The notes under the pieces are model-generated. The model searched no databases. It was not told where the DNA came from and was given only the letters and a program-made list of their open reading frames with translations. Shown here piece by piece: positions 43,362 to 52,575 of a stretch of 56,637 nucleotides of DNA; within the stretch, counting starts at the first letter, position 1, and every line of letters begins with the position of its first letter. Both the position numbers and the translations under genes were made by a program. The DNA is taken from assembly GCA_046349635.1 (NCBI GenBank), contig JAXMBX010000035.1, positions 1 to 56,637 of the forward strand, written 5' to 3'. The stretch is from JAXMBX01 sp046349635. Lineage in GTDB: Bacteria > Planctomycetota > Planctomycetia > Planctomycetales > Planctomycetaceae.

Positions 43362-44018
43362 ATGTGGGTCAAAATCTGTGGTCTCCGCGATCTCGAAACC
43401 GCCGTGGAAACTTCCCGGCTGGGTGCGGATGCCATTGGTCTCAATTTTTATGCACCGAGCCCCCGGGCTGTCTCTATCGATCGGGCCGCGGAGATCGTCC
43501 GTGAACTCCCCGGTTCGACAACCCCCATCGGCCTGTTCGTGAATCATCCGCTCGCAGAGGTTCGGGAGATCGCCCGGCAAACCGGTATCAAGACGCTTCA
43601 GCTGCACGGCGATGAGCCGGCCGAGTACCTCGCGGAACTGACCGAGTTCAACCTCATCAAGGCCTTCCGGGTCAGGGGAGGGGATCTCGCTCTCGTCCGT
43701 GAGACATTGCAGGACTACGCGCGTGTCGGCATCAGGCTGCAGGCGTGTTTGCTCGACGCTTACCAGCCGGGCCAATATGGAGGGACGGGAACGACGATCC
43801 CCTGGAAGGATCTGGCCGGCGAACTGAACTCGCTCCCCGTTCCCGTGATCCTGGCAGGGGGACTGACGCCTTCCAATCTCCGTCAAGCGATCGAGACGGT
43901 GCAGCCGTGGGGAGTTGATACGGCGGGGGGAGTCGAATCCGCCCCCGGGAGGAAGGATTTGAATCTGGTTCGGGAATTCATCCGCGCGGCGCGTCTCGAT
44001 GAGGCGGGGCGGAATTGA
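43362..44018 (+). CDS. trpF: Phosphoribosylanthranilate isomerase
   Basis: A 218-residue TIM-barrel isomerase in tryptophan synthesis. It has the start VKICGLRDLETA with catalytic Cys, GADAIGLNFYAPSPRAV, GLFVNHPLAEV, LQLHGDEPAEY, LLDAYQPGQYGGTG with catalytic Asp, VILAGGLTPSNL and VDTAGGVESAPGRKD. The normal terminal phrase is VDVSSGVE; here it reads VDTAGGVE. ATG 43362 begins directly at the conserved core, and a start six codons earlier is possible. No other trp gene is nearby. Confidence 0.93.
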   Translation: MWVKICGLRDLETAVETSRLGADAIGLNFYAPSPRAVSIDRAAEIVRELPGSTTPIGLFVNHPLAEVREIARQTGIKTLQLHGDEPAEYLAELTEFNLIKAFRVRGGDLALVRETLQDYARVGIRLQACLLDAYQPGQYGGTGTTIPWKDLAGELNSLPVPVILAGGLTPSNLRQAIETVQPWGVDTAGGVESAPGRKDLNLVREFIRAARLDEAGRN

Positions 44019-44114
44019 CCTGTTGTGCCGCGCGTGGACCTTGTTCCGCGACACGGTCCCGCCGATAATCAAACTCCCTTCGGATCACTGCTCCGTTTTC
44101 CAGGAGTTCCCCTC

Positions 44115-45539
44115 ATGGCCTGGCGTCGCTATCTCGTCTATGCCCTGATCATCGCAGTGTCGGTCGGTCTGGGGTTGTTCATCTTCTCGCTGGAACAGCC
44201 TGAAAGCCGGACTGCGGGGAGAGATCCCAACCGGGCTTACATACCTGCGGCGACACCCTCCAAACCGTGGGCCAGTTCCCCGGAAACCCAGAAGGAAGCG
44301 GACGCGGGATTCAGCGTTGATCTGAAAGACTCCTCCGCGAAGCCGTTGGCCGGCCAGAAAGTGGGGGCGGACTGGTCCCAGTTCAATGGCTCGAATCGGG
44401 ATAACCTTTCAACGGAAACGGGGCTCCTCAAGAAGTGGCCCACCAGCGGTCCCAAGCTGCTGTGGATTGCCAAGGGGACGGGAGAGGGATACTCCACTGT
44501 CGCGGTCAAGGAGGGGGTTCTCTATACCCTGGGGAACAAAGGCTCGAGTGAAACGATCATGGCGCTGGACGTCGGCACCGGGAAGAAACTGTGGTGTACG
44601 CCCTACGCCGCGGCGACACATCCCTCGGTCGGCAATGGTCCGCGGGGGACTCCCGCCGTGGACGAAAACTCCGCCTACGGACTCGGCGCGAATGGTGATC
44701 TGGTGGCGGTCGATCGGAAGACCGGAAAGATCCGCTGGCAGAAAAACATTCTCACCGAGTTTCAGGGAAACAATATCGGCTGGGGGATCTCGGAGTCGGT
44801 CCTGCTGGATGGTGACCGGCTGATCTGCACTCCGGGGGGAGTGAAAGGGACCGTCGTCACTCTGAATAAAGAAACGGGGAAAACGATCTGGGCGGGGATC
44901 ACGCCGGAAAAAGATCCGGCCGGTTATGCCTCGGCCCTCGTGACGCAGGCCGGAGGGGTACGGCAATACATCCAGTTTACGGCCTATGGAGTGATAGGAC
45001 TGGCAGCCGAGGATGGCAAATTCCTGTGGCGTGATGACCATGCTTCCAACACTTCCGCGAACTGTTCTTCTCCACTCGTCTCCGGGGATGTGGTGTTCTA
45101 TGCCTCCAGCTATGGAACGGGCGGGGCCCTGGTGAGACTGAAGAACGATGGCCCCAAAGTAACTGCCACACTGGCCTATCAGACCAAGGACATGAAAAGC
45201 CATCACGGTGATATGGTCATTCATGACGGCCTGATCTTCGGCTCCAACGAAGATGTCTTTACGTGTCTTGAACTGCAAACCGGCAAATCGCGATGGAAGA
45301 ATCGCTCGGTGGGAAAAGGGGCGGTCACGTATGCGGACGGGTGCATTTATCTGCGTGCGGAAAATGGAACCGTGGCGTTGATCGAAGCGACCGGAGCGGG
45401 ATACCGGGAGTTGGGAAAATTCGATCAGCCGAATCGGGGACCGCAGAGCGCGTGGGCCCACCCTGTGGTGGCCGCGAAAAGGCTTTTCCTGCGCGATCAG
45501 GATGTACTTCTGTGCTACGACCTGGCCGCTGCACAATAG
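44115..45539 (+). CDS. PQQ-like beta-propeller protein (BamB-like)
   Basis: A 474-residue membrane-anchored protein. One N-terminal helix (YLVYALIIAVSVGLGLFIF) is followed by a linker and an eight-bladed propeller with repeats of the PQQ type: LDVGTGKKLWCTPYA, VDRKTGKIRWQKN, LNKETGKTIWAGI, LAAEDGKFLWRDD, LELQTGKSRWKNRS and ATGAGYRELGKF. Planctomycetes encode many such proteins, and the fold alone does not give an enzyme or a BamB role. CAGGAG lies 10 bases before the ATG. It follows trpF by 96 bases. Confidence 0.85.
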   Translation: MAWRRYLVYALIIAVSVGLGLFIFSLEQPESRTAGRDPNRAYIPAATPSKPWASSPETQKEADAGFSVDLKDSSAKPLAGQKVGADWSQFNGSNRDNLSTETGLLKKWPTSGPKLLWIAKGTGEGYSTVAVKEGVLYTLGNKGSSETIMALDVGTGKKLWCTPYAAATHPSVGNGPRGTPAVDENSAYGLGANGDLVAVDRKTGKIRWQKNILTEFQGNNIGWGISESVLLDGDRLICTPGGVKGTVVTLNKETGKTIWAGITPEKDPAGYASALVTQAGGVRQYIQFTAYGVIGLAAEDGKFLWRDDHASNTSANCSSPLVSGDVVFYASSYGTGGALVRLKNDGPKVTATLAYQTKDMKSHHGDMVIHDGLIFGSNEDVFTCLELQTGKSRWKNRSVGKGAVTYADGCIYLRAENGTVALIEATGAGYRELGKFDQPNRGPQSAWAHPVVAAKRLFLRDQDVLLCYDLAAAQ

Positions 45540-45983
45540 TGCGGATTGCGCGTTCGTGTCGGGTCGAAATCAGTGATTTTTCCGAGTTTTCGATGGCGAC
45601 AGAGGTCACAGATCAACGCCATCCGATCTAAGCTGTTTTTTTCGTAATCATCCAGCAATTTTCTGAAACCCGCCTCCCTCTTTCTCGGGCCCGTTGATTA
45701 CGCAAATTGAGATCTGACAGGACTTTCGAAAAACCAGAGAAACTTGTCAGGAATCCTCTTTCAGTTTTTTCGTGTTTTTGCGATACAGTTGAGATACGTG
45801 CGGGGTTTATTCGAATGAAACGGGCCGTCGGGAAGTTCTTAAGCAAACGTCATTTCACAGGTGACAAGTTGTTTCGGAGCTTCATGTTGTCTTCAGGTTC
45901 CATATGGCAGAGTCGTGTCAGACTCGAATCGAGCCGATGGAATGTCTGACGGCGGTTCGATCAGTTCCAAGGAGGCCTCGACA
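45540..45983. other. AT-rich intergenic region
   Basis: About 440 bases, clearly richer in A/T than the surroundings, with T runs near 45632 and 45770. It probably holds the promoter of the following cassette, but no clear -35/-10 pair could be fixed and no gene was recognised. Confidence 0.4.
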
Positions 45984-46166
45984 ATGGCTGATGTGATGCT
46001 GGGCTACTTTGATCCCGGTTCGGGAAGTATTCTTCTGCAACTTCTGGTGGGTGGTTCCGCAAGTATCCTTGTGTTTGGCCGCTACCTCTGGCAGCGCCTC
46101 TTCTCCAGGTACTCCCCACAGGCCGCTCCCGAAAGTTCTGCCGAGTTCCCCGCGTTTCGGGGATAG
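45984..46166 (+). CDS. Very small membrane protein with YFDPGSGS motif
   Basis: A 60-residue protein with ATG ten bases after CCAAGGAGG. It starts MADVMLGYFDPGSGSILLQL and continues into a single helix (LLVGGSASILVFGRYLW) and a short polar tail. The (Y/I)xDPGSGS-x-LLQ motif recurs in small proteins next to glycan-type methyltransferase and transferase genes. Both follow here within 200 bases. Its role is unknown; it could be a membrane subunit of the cassette. Confidence 0.7.
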   Translation: MADVMLGYFDPGSGSILLQLLVGGSASILVFGRYLWQRLFSRYSPQAAPESSAEFPAFRG

Positions 46167-46348
46167 TAAACGGTTTCCTTGTCGGGATGCTGCTTTTTCG
46201 AATGAGCCGGCTCAAGGCGGAACCAGATAAGACGACTGCGTCCACAGGGATTGAGTTGCGCTTATCCCAGTCAGGTCGAACCCCGTAAACTTCACATCAT
46301 CGCATTCGGTCTGACGGGCAGGCCCCTTCCCTCGGTGAAGGAATCGCG

Positions 46349-47830
46349 TTGTCTCCCCTCACAAATCTTTCCAGCCACGTTCCCGAAGAACTTGAGTTTG
46401 AATCGGGATCGTATCGAGACCGGTCCAGCCGCGTTGTCGTCCGGAACGGGGCGATCTATCGCGTGCTGGATGCGGAAGCGGTCCGGATGTGGGAGGCATT
46501 GCAGAAGTCCCGTTTCTTTTCCCAGGCGACAGAACGGGGAGATCTGGTTGAGACGACGGTTCCCACGAATTTTTCGCTGGCGGGAGTCGACCCTCAACAG
46601 GAACTCTCTTCTGAACAGGAATGGGCGGGGGGGCAGAAGTGGGAAGGGGTGCTGCAGCATGAGCGGATTCCGTTCGTCTCGTATCCGTACGAATGGACCT
46701 TCGGCATGCTGCGCGATGCCGGGTTGCTGCACCTCAGGCTCTTGAGGGAAGCTTTGCAGGATGACCTGATCACGAAAGACGGGTCCGCGTATAACATTCA
46801 GTGGCACGGGACCCGGCCGGTGTTTATCGACATCGGATCTTTCGAGCGTTACAAGCCCGGCCACGTCTGGGCCGGTTATCGCCAGTTCTGCCAGACGATT
46901 CTCTTTCCGCTGATGCTGCAGGCCCATCGTGGGGTTCCCTTCCAATACTGGATGCGCGGTTCGCTGGAGGGGATCGACCTGAACGCGATCCGTCCGTTGT
47001 TCAAGTGGCGTGAATTCTGGAAGCCGGGCGTGCTGGTGGATGTCCTGCTGCATGCCCAGTTGCAGGGTTCTCAAAAGGGAGTTCCGGCGCAGGCGGAAAT
47101 GAAGCAGGCCCAGACAGCGGGCTTCAACAAGGAAATGGTCCGGAACAACCTGACGCGGTTGGAAAAGATTCTCACGCGATTGACTCCGCGCGGGGCGGAT
47201 TCGCACTGGGTGAGCTATGCGGGGGACAACTCTTATGCCGATGCCGATGCTACGCTGAAGCAGAATTTCATCGAACGGATCGCCGGGCAGCGACACCGCC
47301 AGATGGTCTGGGACTGCGGGTGCAATACGGGCCGGTTTTCCCGCATCATGGCCAAACACTCCGACCAGGTGATCGCATTTGACGCGGATCTGCCCACGCT
47401 GGAGTCCCTCTATGCGGCGCTTCAATCGGAAGGGCGTTCGAATATCCTGCCGCTGTATCTGAACATCGCCGATCCTTCACCGGAGCAGGGATGGCGGGGG
47501 TGCGAGCGGCGGACCGTTTCGGAGCGAGGCAAACCGGACCTGGTCCTGGCGCTCGCGTTGATCCACCATCTGGTCATCGGGGCGAATCTGCCGATGCGGG
47601 AGGTCATCGACTGGTTCGCGTCCCTGCGGGCGAACCTGGTGATTGAGTTCGTCTCGCGGCAGGACCCGATGGTGAAATCCCTGCTGCGGAACAAGACGGA
47701 CAATTACTGGGACTACGACGAAGAGCTGTTTCGACGTTTGCTCGAAACGCATTTCACGATTCAGGAGACCGCACCCCTGAATTCGGGGACACGGACGCTG
47801 TATTACGCGGAATATCGGGCAACCCCATGA
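46349..47830 (+). CDS. Class I SAM-dependent methyltransferase
   Basis: A 493-residue protein. The C-terminal half has a Rossmann methyltransferase with motif I MVWDCGCNTGRFSRIM near 320, FDADLPTLESLY, and LVLALALIHHLVIGANLPM with post-I elements. The N-terminal 280 residues are a distinct conserved region (YEWTFGMLRDAGLLHLRLLREAL, GTRPVFIDIGSFERYKPGHVWAGYRQFCQ). The start is TTG with GAAGGA 8 bases upstream. Its stop overlaps the next start as ATGA, so the two are translationally coupled. The substrate is unknown and probably a surface glycan or lipid-linked intermediate. Confidence 0.82.
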   Translation: MSPLTNLSSHVPEELEFESGSYRDRSSRVVVRNGAIYRVLDAEAVRMWEALQKSRFFSQATERGDLVETTVPTNFSLAGVDPQQELSSEQEWAGGQKWEGVLQHERIPFVSYPYEWTFGMLRDAGLLHLRLLREALQDDLITKDGSAYNIQWHGTRPVFIDIGSFERYKPGHVWAGYRQFCQTILFPLMLQAHRGVPFQYWMRGSLEGIDLNAIRPLFKWREFWKPGVLVDVLLHAQLQGSQKGVPAQAEMKQAQTAGFNKEMVRNNLTRLEKILTRLTPRGADSHWVSYAGDNSYADADATLKQNFIERIAGQRHRQMVWDCGCNTGRFSRIMAKHSDQVIAFDADLPTLESLYAALQSEGRSNILPLYLNIADPSPEQGWRGCERRTVSERGKPDLVLALALIHHLVIGANLPMREVIDWFASLRANLVIEFVSRQDPMVKSLLRNKTDNYWDYDEELFRRLLETHFTIQETAPLNSGTRTLYYAEYRATP

Positions 47831-49983
47831 CGTCCGTCACCACCACTCACACGACGGAAGGGCCCGAGGCGGCGCTCCAGCGGCTCGTGCGGAAGACGCA
47901 GCGGAAGAATCTCCTGTGGGGTCTACTGCATCTGGTCGTCCTCTACAATTTCGCGGTGGCCCAGCCTCTTTACGACCGACTCTCCCGGCGGCCGATTTTC
48001 TTTGAGACGACCGAAATGACGGTCGGCGGGCTGCTGATCCTTGTGGCGCTGCTTTCGCTGTTGCTACCTGCGTTTCTGGTGGCCCTGGAGCTGGTGGCAT
48101 CCTATTCTCTTCCGATTGTCCGCCGACGGGTGCATCGGTTGCTGATGTCGCTGTTGTGGATGGCGTTTGCTTTCGTGATCTGCCAGTCCCTGTCGGCCTA
48201 CATGCTGTCGATCACGCAGGTCGCGATCGCGATGGCCTTGGGGGGGGGGTTCATTGCGGTTTCCATTTACTACCCGGCGGTGTATTCGCTGTTGACGGCC
48301 GCGTCGCCCGGCATTGTCATTTTTCCGGGGCTGTTTCTGCTGCAGGGGCTGTGGCTGAGTCCGATTCTCGATCCACCCGATCCTCCACAACGCCCGCTGG
48401 TCGTGGGAAATCCGACCCCGATCGTGATGATCGTGTTCGATTCCTTCTCCGGCCTTTCGATCCGGGATGAAGGAGAGGGGATCGATGCGCGGCGGTGTCC
48501 CAACATCGCCAAATTTGCCAAGACCGCGACGTGGTATCGGAACACGACGGCCGTTCATCCGCGGACGGACATGGCGTTGCCTGCCATCCTGACGGGGCAG
48601 TTCCCGCGCGGCGTGAAACGTCCGACGCTGGAGTCTTACCCGTTCAATCTGTTCTCGCTGCTGTTCAACAGCCAGGCGTTCCGGATGACGGTCTTCGAGC
48701 CTTACACGACCCTCTACCCCGGGCAGAAGGAACGGGAGCAACGCCCGTCTCCCTCCCTGGCGAATCAGACGGCGGAAATACTTTCGTCACTCCCGTTGAT
48801 CTATCTGCACACGGCGGTTCCCCGGAGCCTGCCGTTGGATCTCCCTCCGCTGCCGGGGGAATGGTTCGGGATCACGAACGAAAGTCTGGCTCCGCGCGAC
48901 AAACTCGAGGGGCTGCTCCGGTACAACTGGTTCATGAAACGCCAGGAACAGATGGACCACTTCCTGGCATCCATCAAGGGGAGTGGCAACGGAAAAAATC
49001 CGTTCTACTTTTTGCACATTGCGATGCCGCATTTTCCGTGGTGTTATCTCCCCTCGGGTCAGCGGTACCTGGATGATCGGAGCCTGCCGGATCATCCATG
49101 GGGATCGCTGGGGGACCTGCGCGAAATGTGGTGCGGAGACCCCGCCGCGGCGGAGCAGGGGAGGCTCCGCTATCTGTTGCAACTGGGGGCGGTGGATCAC
49201 TATCTGGGTGAAGTGCTCGCTGCCGTGAGGCGGGAAGGGCTGTTTGACGATGCGTTGATCATCGTGACGGGGGATCATGGTTGCAGCTATCTTCCCAGTC
49301 ATTCGCGGCGGTCGATTGATGCTGAGAACCTGCTCGATATCGCCGCAGTCCCGCTGCTCATCAAGTATCCCCACCAGACGAAGGGGGCCATTAACGATGA
49401 CAATGTGGAATCGATTGACATCTTTCCGACGATCGCCGACCTGATTCAACTGCCCGTTCCGACTCCCGTAGACGGACGCTCACTCCTGCATGCCACGTAC
49501 CCTGTCCGCCCGAAGAAGCGGATTCGGACCGATGACGGCAAGAACGAGGATCTGCCCGCCAATCTGATCAGTTCGCTGAAAGAAACTCCCGCCCGCTGGC
49601 ACATGCGCCGCAAGGGAGCGTGGCCGGAATGCGATTATCCTCTTGGGCCGCATCCCGAGCTGATCGGGAAAAAAGTCGATCAGGTGACGATGGGATCTCC
49701 GTCGAAATATGAGATGACCATGAAGGAGGCGGTCACCACGCTGCGGGCCGATCCTCGAGCGATTGCCCCGGGCCGGATCGCGGGTTACATCAAGAATCTT
49801 CCCGATCCGACTGGAAAGGGGGACTTCGCGATTGCCGTCAATAAAGTCGTCGCGATGACCGCAGCGACGCTACAGGCGGACGACTACTATGGACACTTCT
49901 CGTGCCTGATCCCGCTGTCTCGGTTTCAGCCCGGCGAGAACGAAATCCTGCTTACGAAATCGAGAAGACGTCGAACGGTGTGA
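47827..49983 (+). CDS. Membrane-bound sulfatase-like/phosphoglycerol-type transferase (C-terminus frameshifted)
   Basis: A 718-residue protein with four or five N-terminal helices (about 30-175) and an alkaline-phosphatase-superfamily domain. Metal ligands are seen in IVMIVFDSFSG and VTGDHGCSY, with a His pair in FLHIAMPHFPW. The nucleophile is probably the Thr in HPRTDMALPAILTG near 246, as in LtaS/EptA enzymes, and there is no sulfatase C-x-P-x-R site. After ENEIL (near 49950) the frame breaks by one base. In the adjacent frame, coding-like sequence (YEIEKTSNGVTLHPVYEGNQ) runs to a stop at 50068. The true protein is therefore about 747 residues, or the end is mutated. Confidence 0.82.
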   Translation: MTSVTTTHTTEGPEAALQRLVRKTQRKNLLWGLLHLVVLYNFAVAQPLYDRLSRRPIFFETTEMTVGGLLILVALLSLLLPAFLVALELVASYSLPIVRRRVHRLLMSLLWMAFAFVICQSLSAYMLSITQVAIAMALGGGFIAVSIYYPAVYSLLTAASPGIVIFPGLFLLQGLWLSPILDPPDPPQRPLVVGNPTPIVMIVFDSFSGLSIRDEGEGIDARRCPNIAKFAKTATWYRNTTAVHPRTDMALPAILTGQFPRGVKRPTLESYPFNLFSLLFNSQAFRMTVFEPYTTLYPGQKEREQRPSPSLANQTAEILSSLPLIYLHTAVPRSLPLDLPPLPGEWFGITNESLAPRDKLEGLLRYNWFMKRQEQMDHFLASIKGSGNGKNPFYFLHIAMPHFPWCYLPSGQRYLDDRSLPDHPWGSLGDLREMWCGDPAAAEQGRLRYLLQLGAVDHYLGEVLAAVRREGLFDDALIIVTGDHGCSYLPSHSRRSIDAENLLDIAAVPLLIKYPHQTKGAINDDNVESIDIFPTIADLIQLPVPTPVDGRSLLHATYPVRPKKRIRTDDGKNEDLPANLISSLKETPARWHMRRKGAWPECDYPLGPHPELIGKKVDQVTMGSPSKYEMTMKEAVTTLRADPRAIAPGRIAGYIKNLPDPTGKGDFAIAVNKVVAMTAATLQADDYYGHFSCLIPLSRFQPGENEILLTKSRRRRTV

Positions 49984-50082
49984 CGCTGCATCCGGTCTAC
50001 GAGGGGAATCAGCCCCTGCGAGTCGGCGGTCCCCGGAGCGGCCTGAACGATCTCCTGCAGCCGGATTAAGCCGGGAGGTTCG

Positions 50083-51192
50083 TCAGGTCATTACCTGCCG
50101 CAGAACATCCGCGACTTCCTGTGTCGCTCGGGGCTTTGCCAGTCCTGACATCACGTTCCGCATGGGGACAAGTTTGTCGGGTGTCGCCATCAGACTGTTC
50201 AACGTTTGACAGAACAGCTCCGCGTTATTCCCTTCCCACTCCGCCTGGGAATGGAGCACGGCTCCGCCCCGGTCGGCGTAGTATTTCCCGTTATACATCT
50301 GGTGGTCATCCGCCGCGTGAGGGTAGGGGACGAGCAGAGTCGGAATTCCCGCGCAGCTCAGTTCCGCGAGAGTCGTTCCTCCGGCGCGGGAGACAGACAG
50401 AGTTGCGGCCGCGTATCGCTGTTCCATGCGGTCGAAAAACGGGGCCACCTCCGCGGCAATTCCTAACCGCTCATACTCTGTGCGAACATTCTCGAAATCC
50501 TGTTCGCCGGTCTGATGCATGATCTTCCAGGTCCGGAATTCGGGAATCCGTTCCGCTGCCTGCAGGCAAAGTCGATTCACGGCGACGGCGCCGAGGCTCC
50601 CCCCCAGAATCAGCAGCACCGGCGGCTCCTGCGGGGGTCGCTCTTCCTGATGCAGTGCCGCCTGATGCAACGCAGCAATTTCCTGGCGCACGGGGTTGCC
50701 GGTCCAGACAGACCGCTCGGGGAGGGGGAAATGCCGCGCAGAATCGGGAAAGGCACAACAGACCTTTGTGGCCCTTCGTGCCAGCCAGCGGTTCGTCCGT
50801 CCTGGAATGACATTCTGCTCCAGCAGGACCACGGGGATCTTTTGGCGCTGGGCAGCCAGAACCAAGGGGGCGATGGCATAGCCACCCAGCCCGACAATGC
50901 CGCGTGGGCGTTCGACGCGCAACCACTGACGGGCAGTGCGATAGGCCGTCCAGTTTCCGGAAAGGAATCGGAGTGGACTTCGGAGAGCATGTGCGAGAGA
51001 AACTGCGGGGAGACTTCGAAATTCGAAGCCTGCGGATTCAACGATCTTGCGCTCCAGGCCGCGGTCGCTCCCCGCGAATACGATCACATCTTCGGGGGAT
51101 CGAATACGCCATTCTTGCGCCACCGCCAGTCCCGGGAACAGGTGCCCTCCCGTTCCACCGCCGGCAAAATAGATTGTGCTCCCACCCGCCAT
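50083..51192 (-). CDS. murG: MurG, lipid II-forming N-acetylglucosaminyltransferase
   Basis: A 369-residue GT28 glycosyltransferase that adds GlcNAc to lipid I at the inner face of the membrane. It has the N-terminal glycine loop FAGGGTGGHLFPGLAVAQEW, ESAGFEFRSLPA, GLGGYAIAPLVLAAQRQKIPVVLLEQNVIPGRTNRWLARRA, TGNPVRQEI, LLILGGSLGAVAVNRL, and the UDP-binding LSVSRAGGTTLAELSCAGIPTLLVPYPHAADDHQMYNGKYYA. It follows the ftsW remnant by 28 bases, the usual dcw order. Confidence 0.95.
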   Translation of the reverse strand: MAGGSTIYFAGGGTGGHLFPGLAVAQEWRIRSPEDVIVFAGSDRGLERKIVESAGFEFRSLPAVSLAHALRSPLRFLSGNWTAYRTARQWLRVERPRGIVGLGGYAIAPLVLAAQRQKIPVVLLEQNVIPGRTNRWLARRATKVCCAFPDSARHFPLPERSVWTGNPVRQEIAALHQAALHQEERPPQEPPVLLILGGSLGAVAVNRLCLQAAERIPEFRTWKIMHQTGEQDFENVRTEYERLGIAAEVAPFFDRMEQRYAAATLSVSRAGGTTLAELSCAGIPTLLVPYPHAADDHQMYNGKYYADRGGAVLHSQAEWEGNNAELFCQTLNSLMATPDKLVPMRNVMSGLAKPRATQEVADVLRQVMT

Positions 51193-51219
51193 CTCGTTCC
51201 CCGCGTTGAGGCCGGTTCA

Positions 51220-52336
51220 TCAACCCTGTTCCGCGGCCACCGGCTCCTGAGCGACGGTCTGCGGATATCGGCTGAGACTCAACAGTATGCCCAACGCTAA
51301 CAGATTCACAAGCAGATTGCTCCCCCCCCGGCTCACCAGCGGATGCGAGATCCCTTTCGGCGGAACGAGCGCCGTTACGACGGCCATGTTCACGGCGGCC
51401 TGCATCACAATCTGCACCAGCAGGGTGATGCCGAGCGCAAAGGAGAACTCGCTGTCGGCGCCGCGTGCGAGCATTTTTCGTCCGATGACAAACATCCCCA
51501 GCCACAGGCCTACGATCGCACAGGTTCCGAACAGTCCCAGTTCTTCACCGATCACCGCGAACACGAAATCCGTATTCGCTTCCGGCAGGTAACTGAGCTT
51601 CTGCCATCCGCGTCCGAGTCCTGTTCCGGTGAGTCCCCCCGCCCCCATCGTCGCCAGGGACTGCTGCAACTGGTAAGGGGCCTGATTGAGGTCGGTCCAG
51701 GCGGCCACGAAGCCGGTGATCCGCCGCAACTGGTAGGGCTTATACACGCCGACGAACAGGACCAGCGGCAAGACCGCGCCGCATACCAGGGCAAAGTTGC
51801 GCAAGGGCCACCCGCGCACAAACAGGGCCAGAAGGCTTCCCAGCAAGAGGAACAATCCGGTCCCGAAGTCCGGTTCCAGCATCACCAGCGGGACCACAAT
51901 GCCGATGGGGACCAACGGCAACCACAAGCCGCGGAACCATTCCCGTCTCAACTGGGGCCAATACTCGAACAGCGCAGATCATCAAGGGCAACGTGACCTT
52001 CGCCAGTTCCGAAGGTTGCAACGACACCGCCCCGATCCGAAACCAGCGCTGGGCACCATTCACCCGCGTTCCGACACCCGGAATCAAGACGGCCAGGAGC
52101 GAGAGAACAGTAATTCCAAAGAGGAGGGGGGCCAGCCAGAGCCAGTCTCGCGGGCGCAACAACGAGGCGACCCCGCCGAGCACCACTCCCCCCGCCAAAA
52201 ACAACAGATGCCGTGAGAGGTAAATCTGCTCCTGCTCCCCCGGTCGGGAGGTCATGCTGGAACTGTGCACCATCAGGGTTCCGAACCCCAGCAGGATGAT
52301 GACCAGGCACAGAAATGTCTTTTGAGACTGACTCAA
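51220..52336 (-). pseudogene. ftsW: FtsW/RodA-family protein interrupted by one frameshift
   Basis: A SEDS glycosyltransferase in two overlapping frames. The first (from a TTG at 52336 with GAGGTG upstream) reads LLGFGTLMVHSSSM, RHLLFLAGGVVLGG, GAQRWFRIGAVSLQPSELAKVTLPLMIC. The second continues EYWPQLRREWFRGLWLP, VMLEPDFGTGLFLLLGSLLALF, GWQKLSYLPEANTDFVFAVIGEELG and LVPPKGISHPLVSRGGSNL. The junction near 51975 is consistent with loss of two bases in TGCGCGCTG. All other SEDS motifs are intact, so the change is recent or a sequence error. Position before murG supports FtsW. Confidence 0.8.
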
Positions 52337-52575
52337 CCCGCACCTCGAACCGGAAACGCGTCAACGACTTATTCCAGATGTCTCATCGTCTCGCGACAGG
52401 CCGGGCTGGAGAGGGGGTTGCGGATGCGGTACGTCTTATGCGGATCTTCGTAAACTCCTACGGCTGTAACGATTGTTCCGTCATGCCCGTGCAAACTCGT
52501 CAAGGACTGGCTCCTCATCCTATAATCCCCTGACAGGCTTTTTGGCACTCACACGGCACCTTTTGGAACCTCCTC

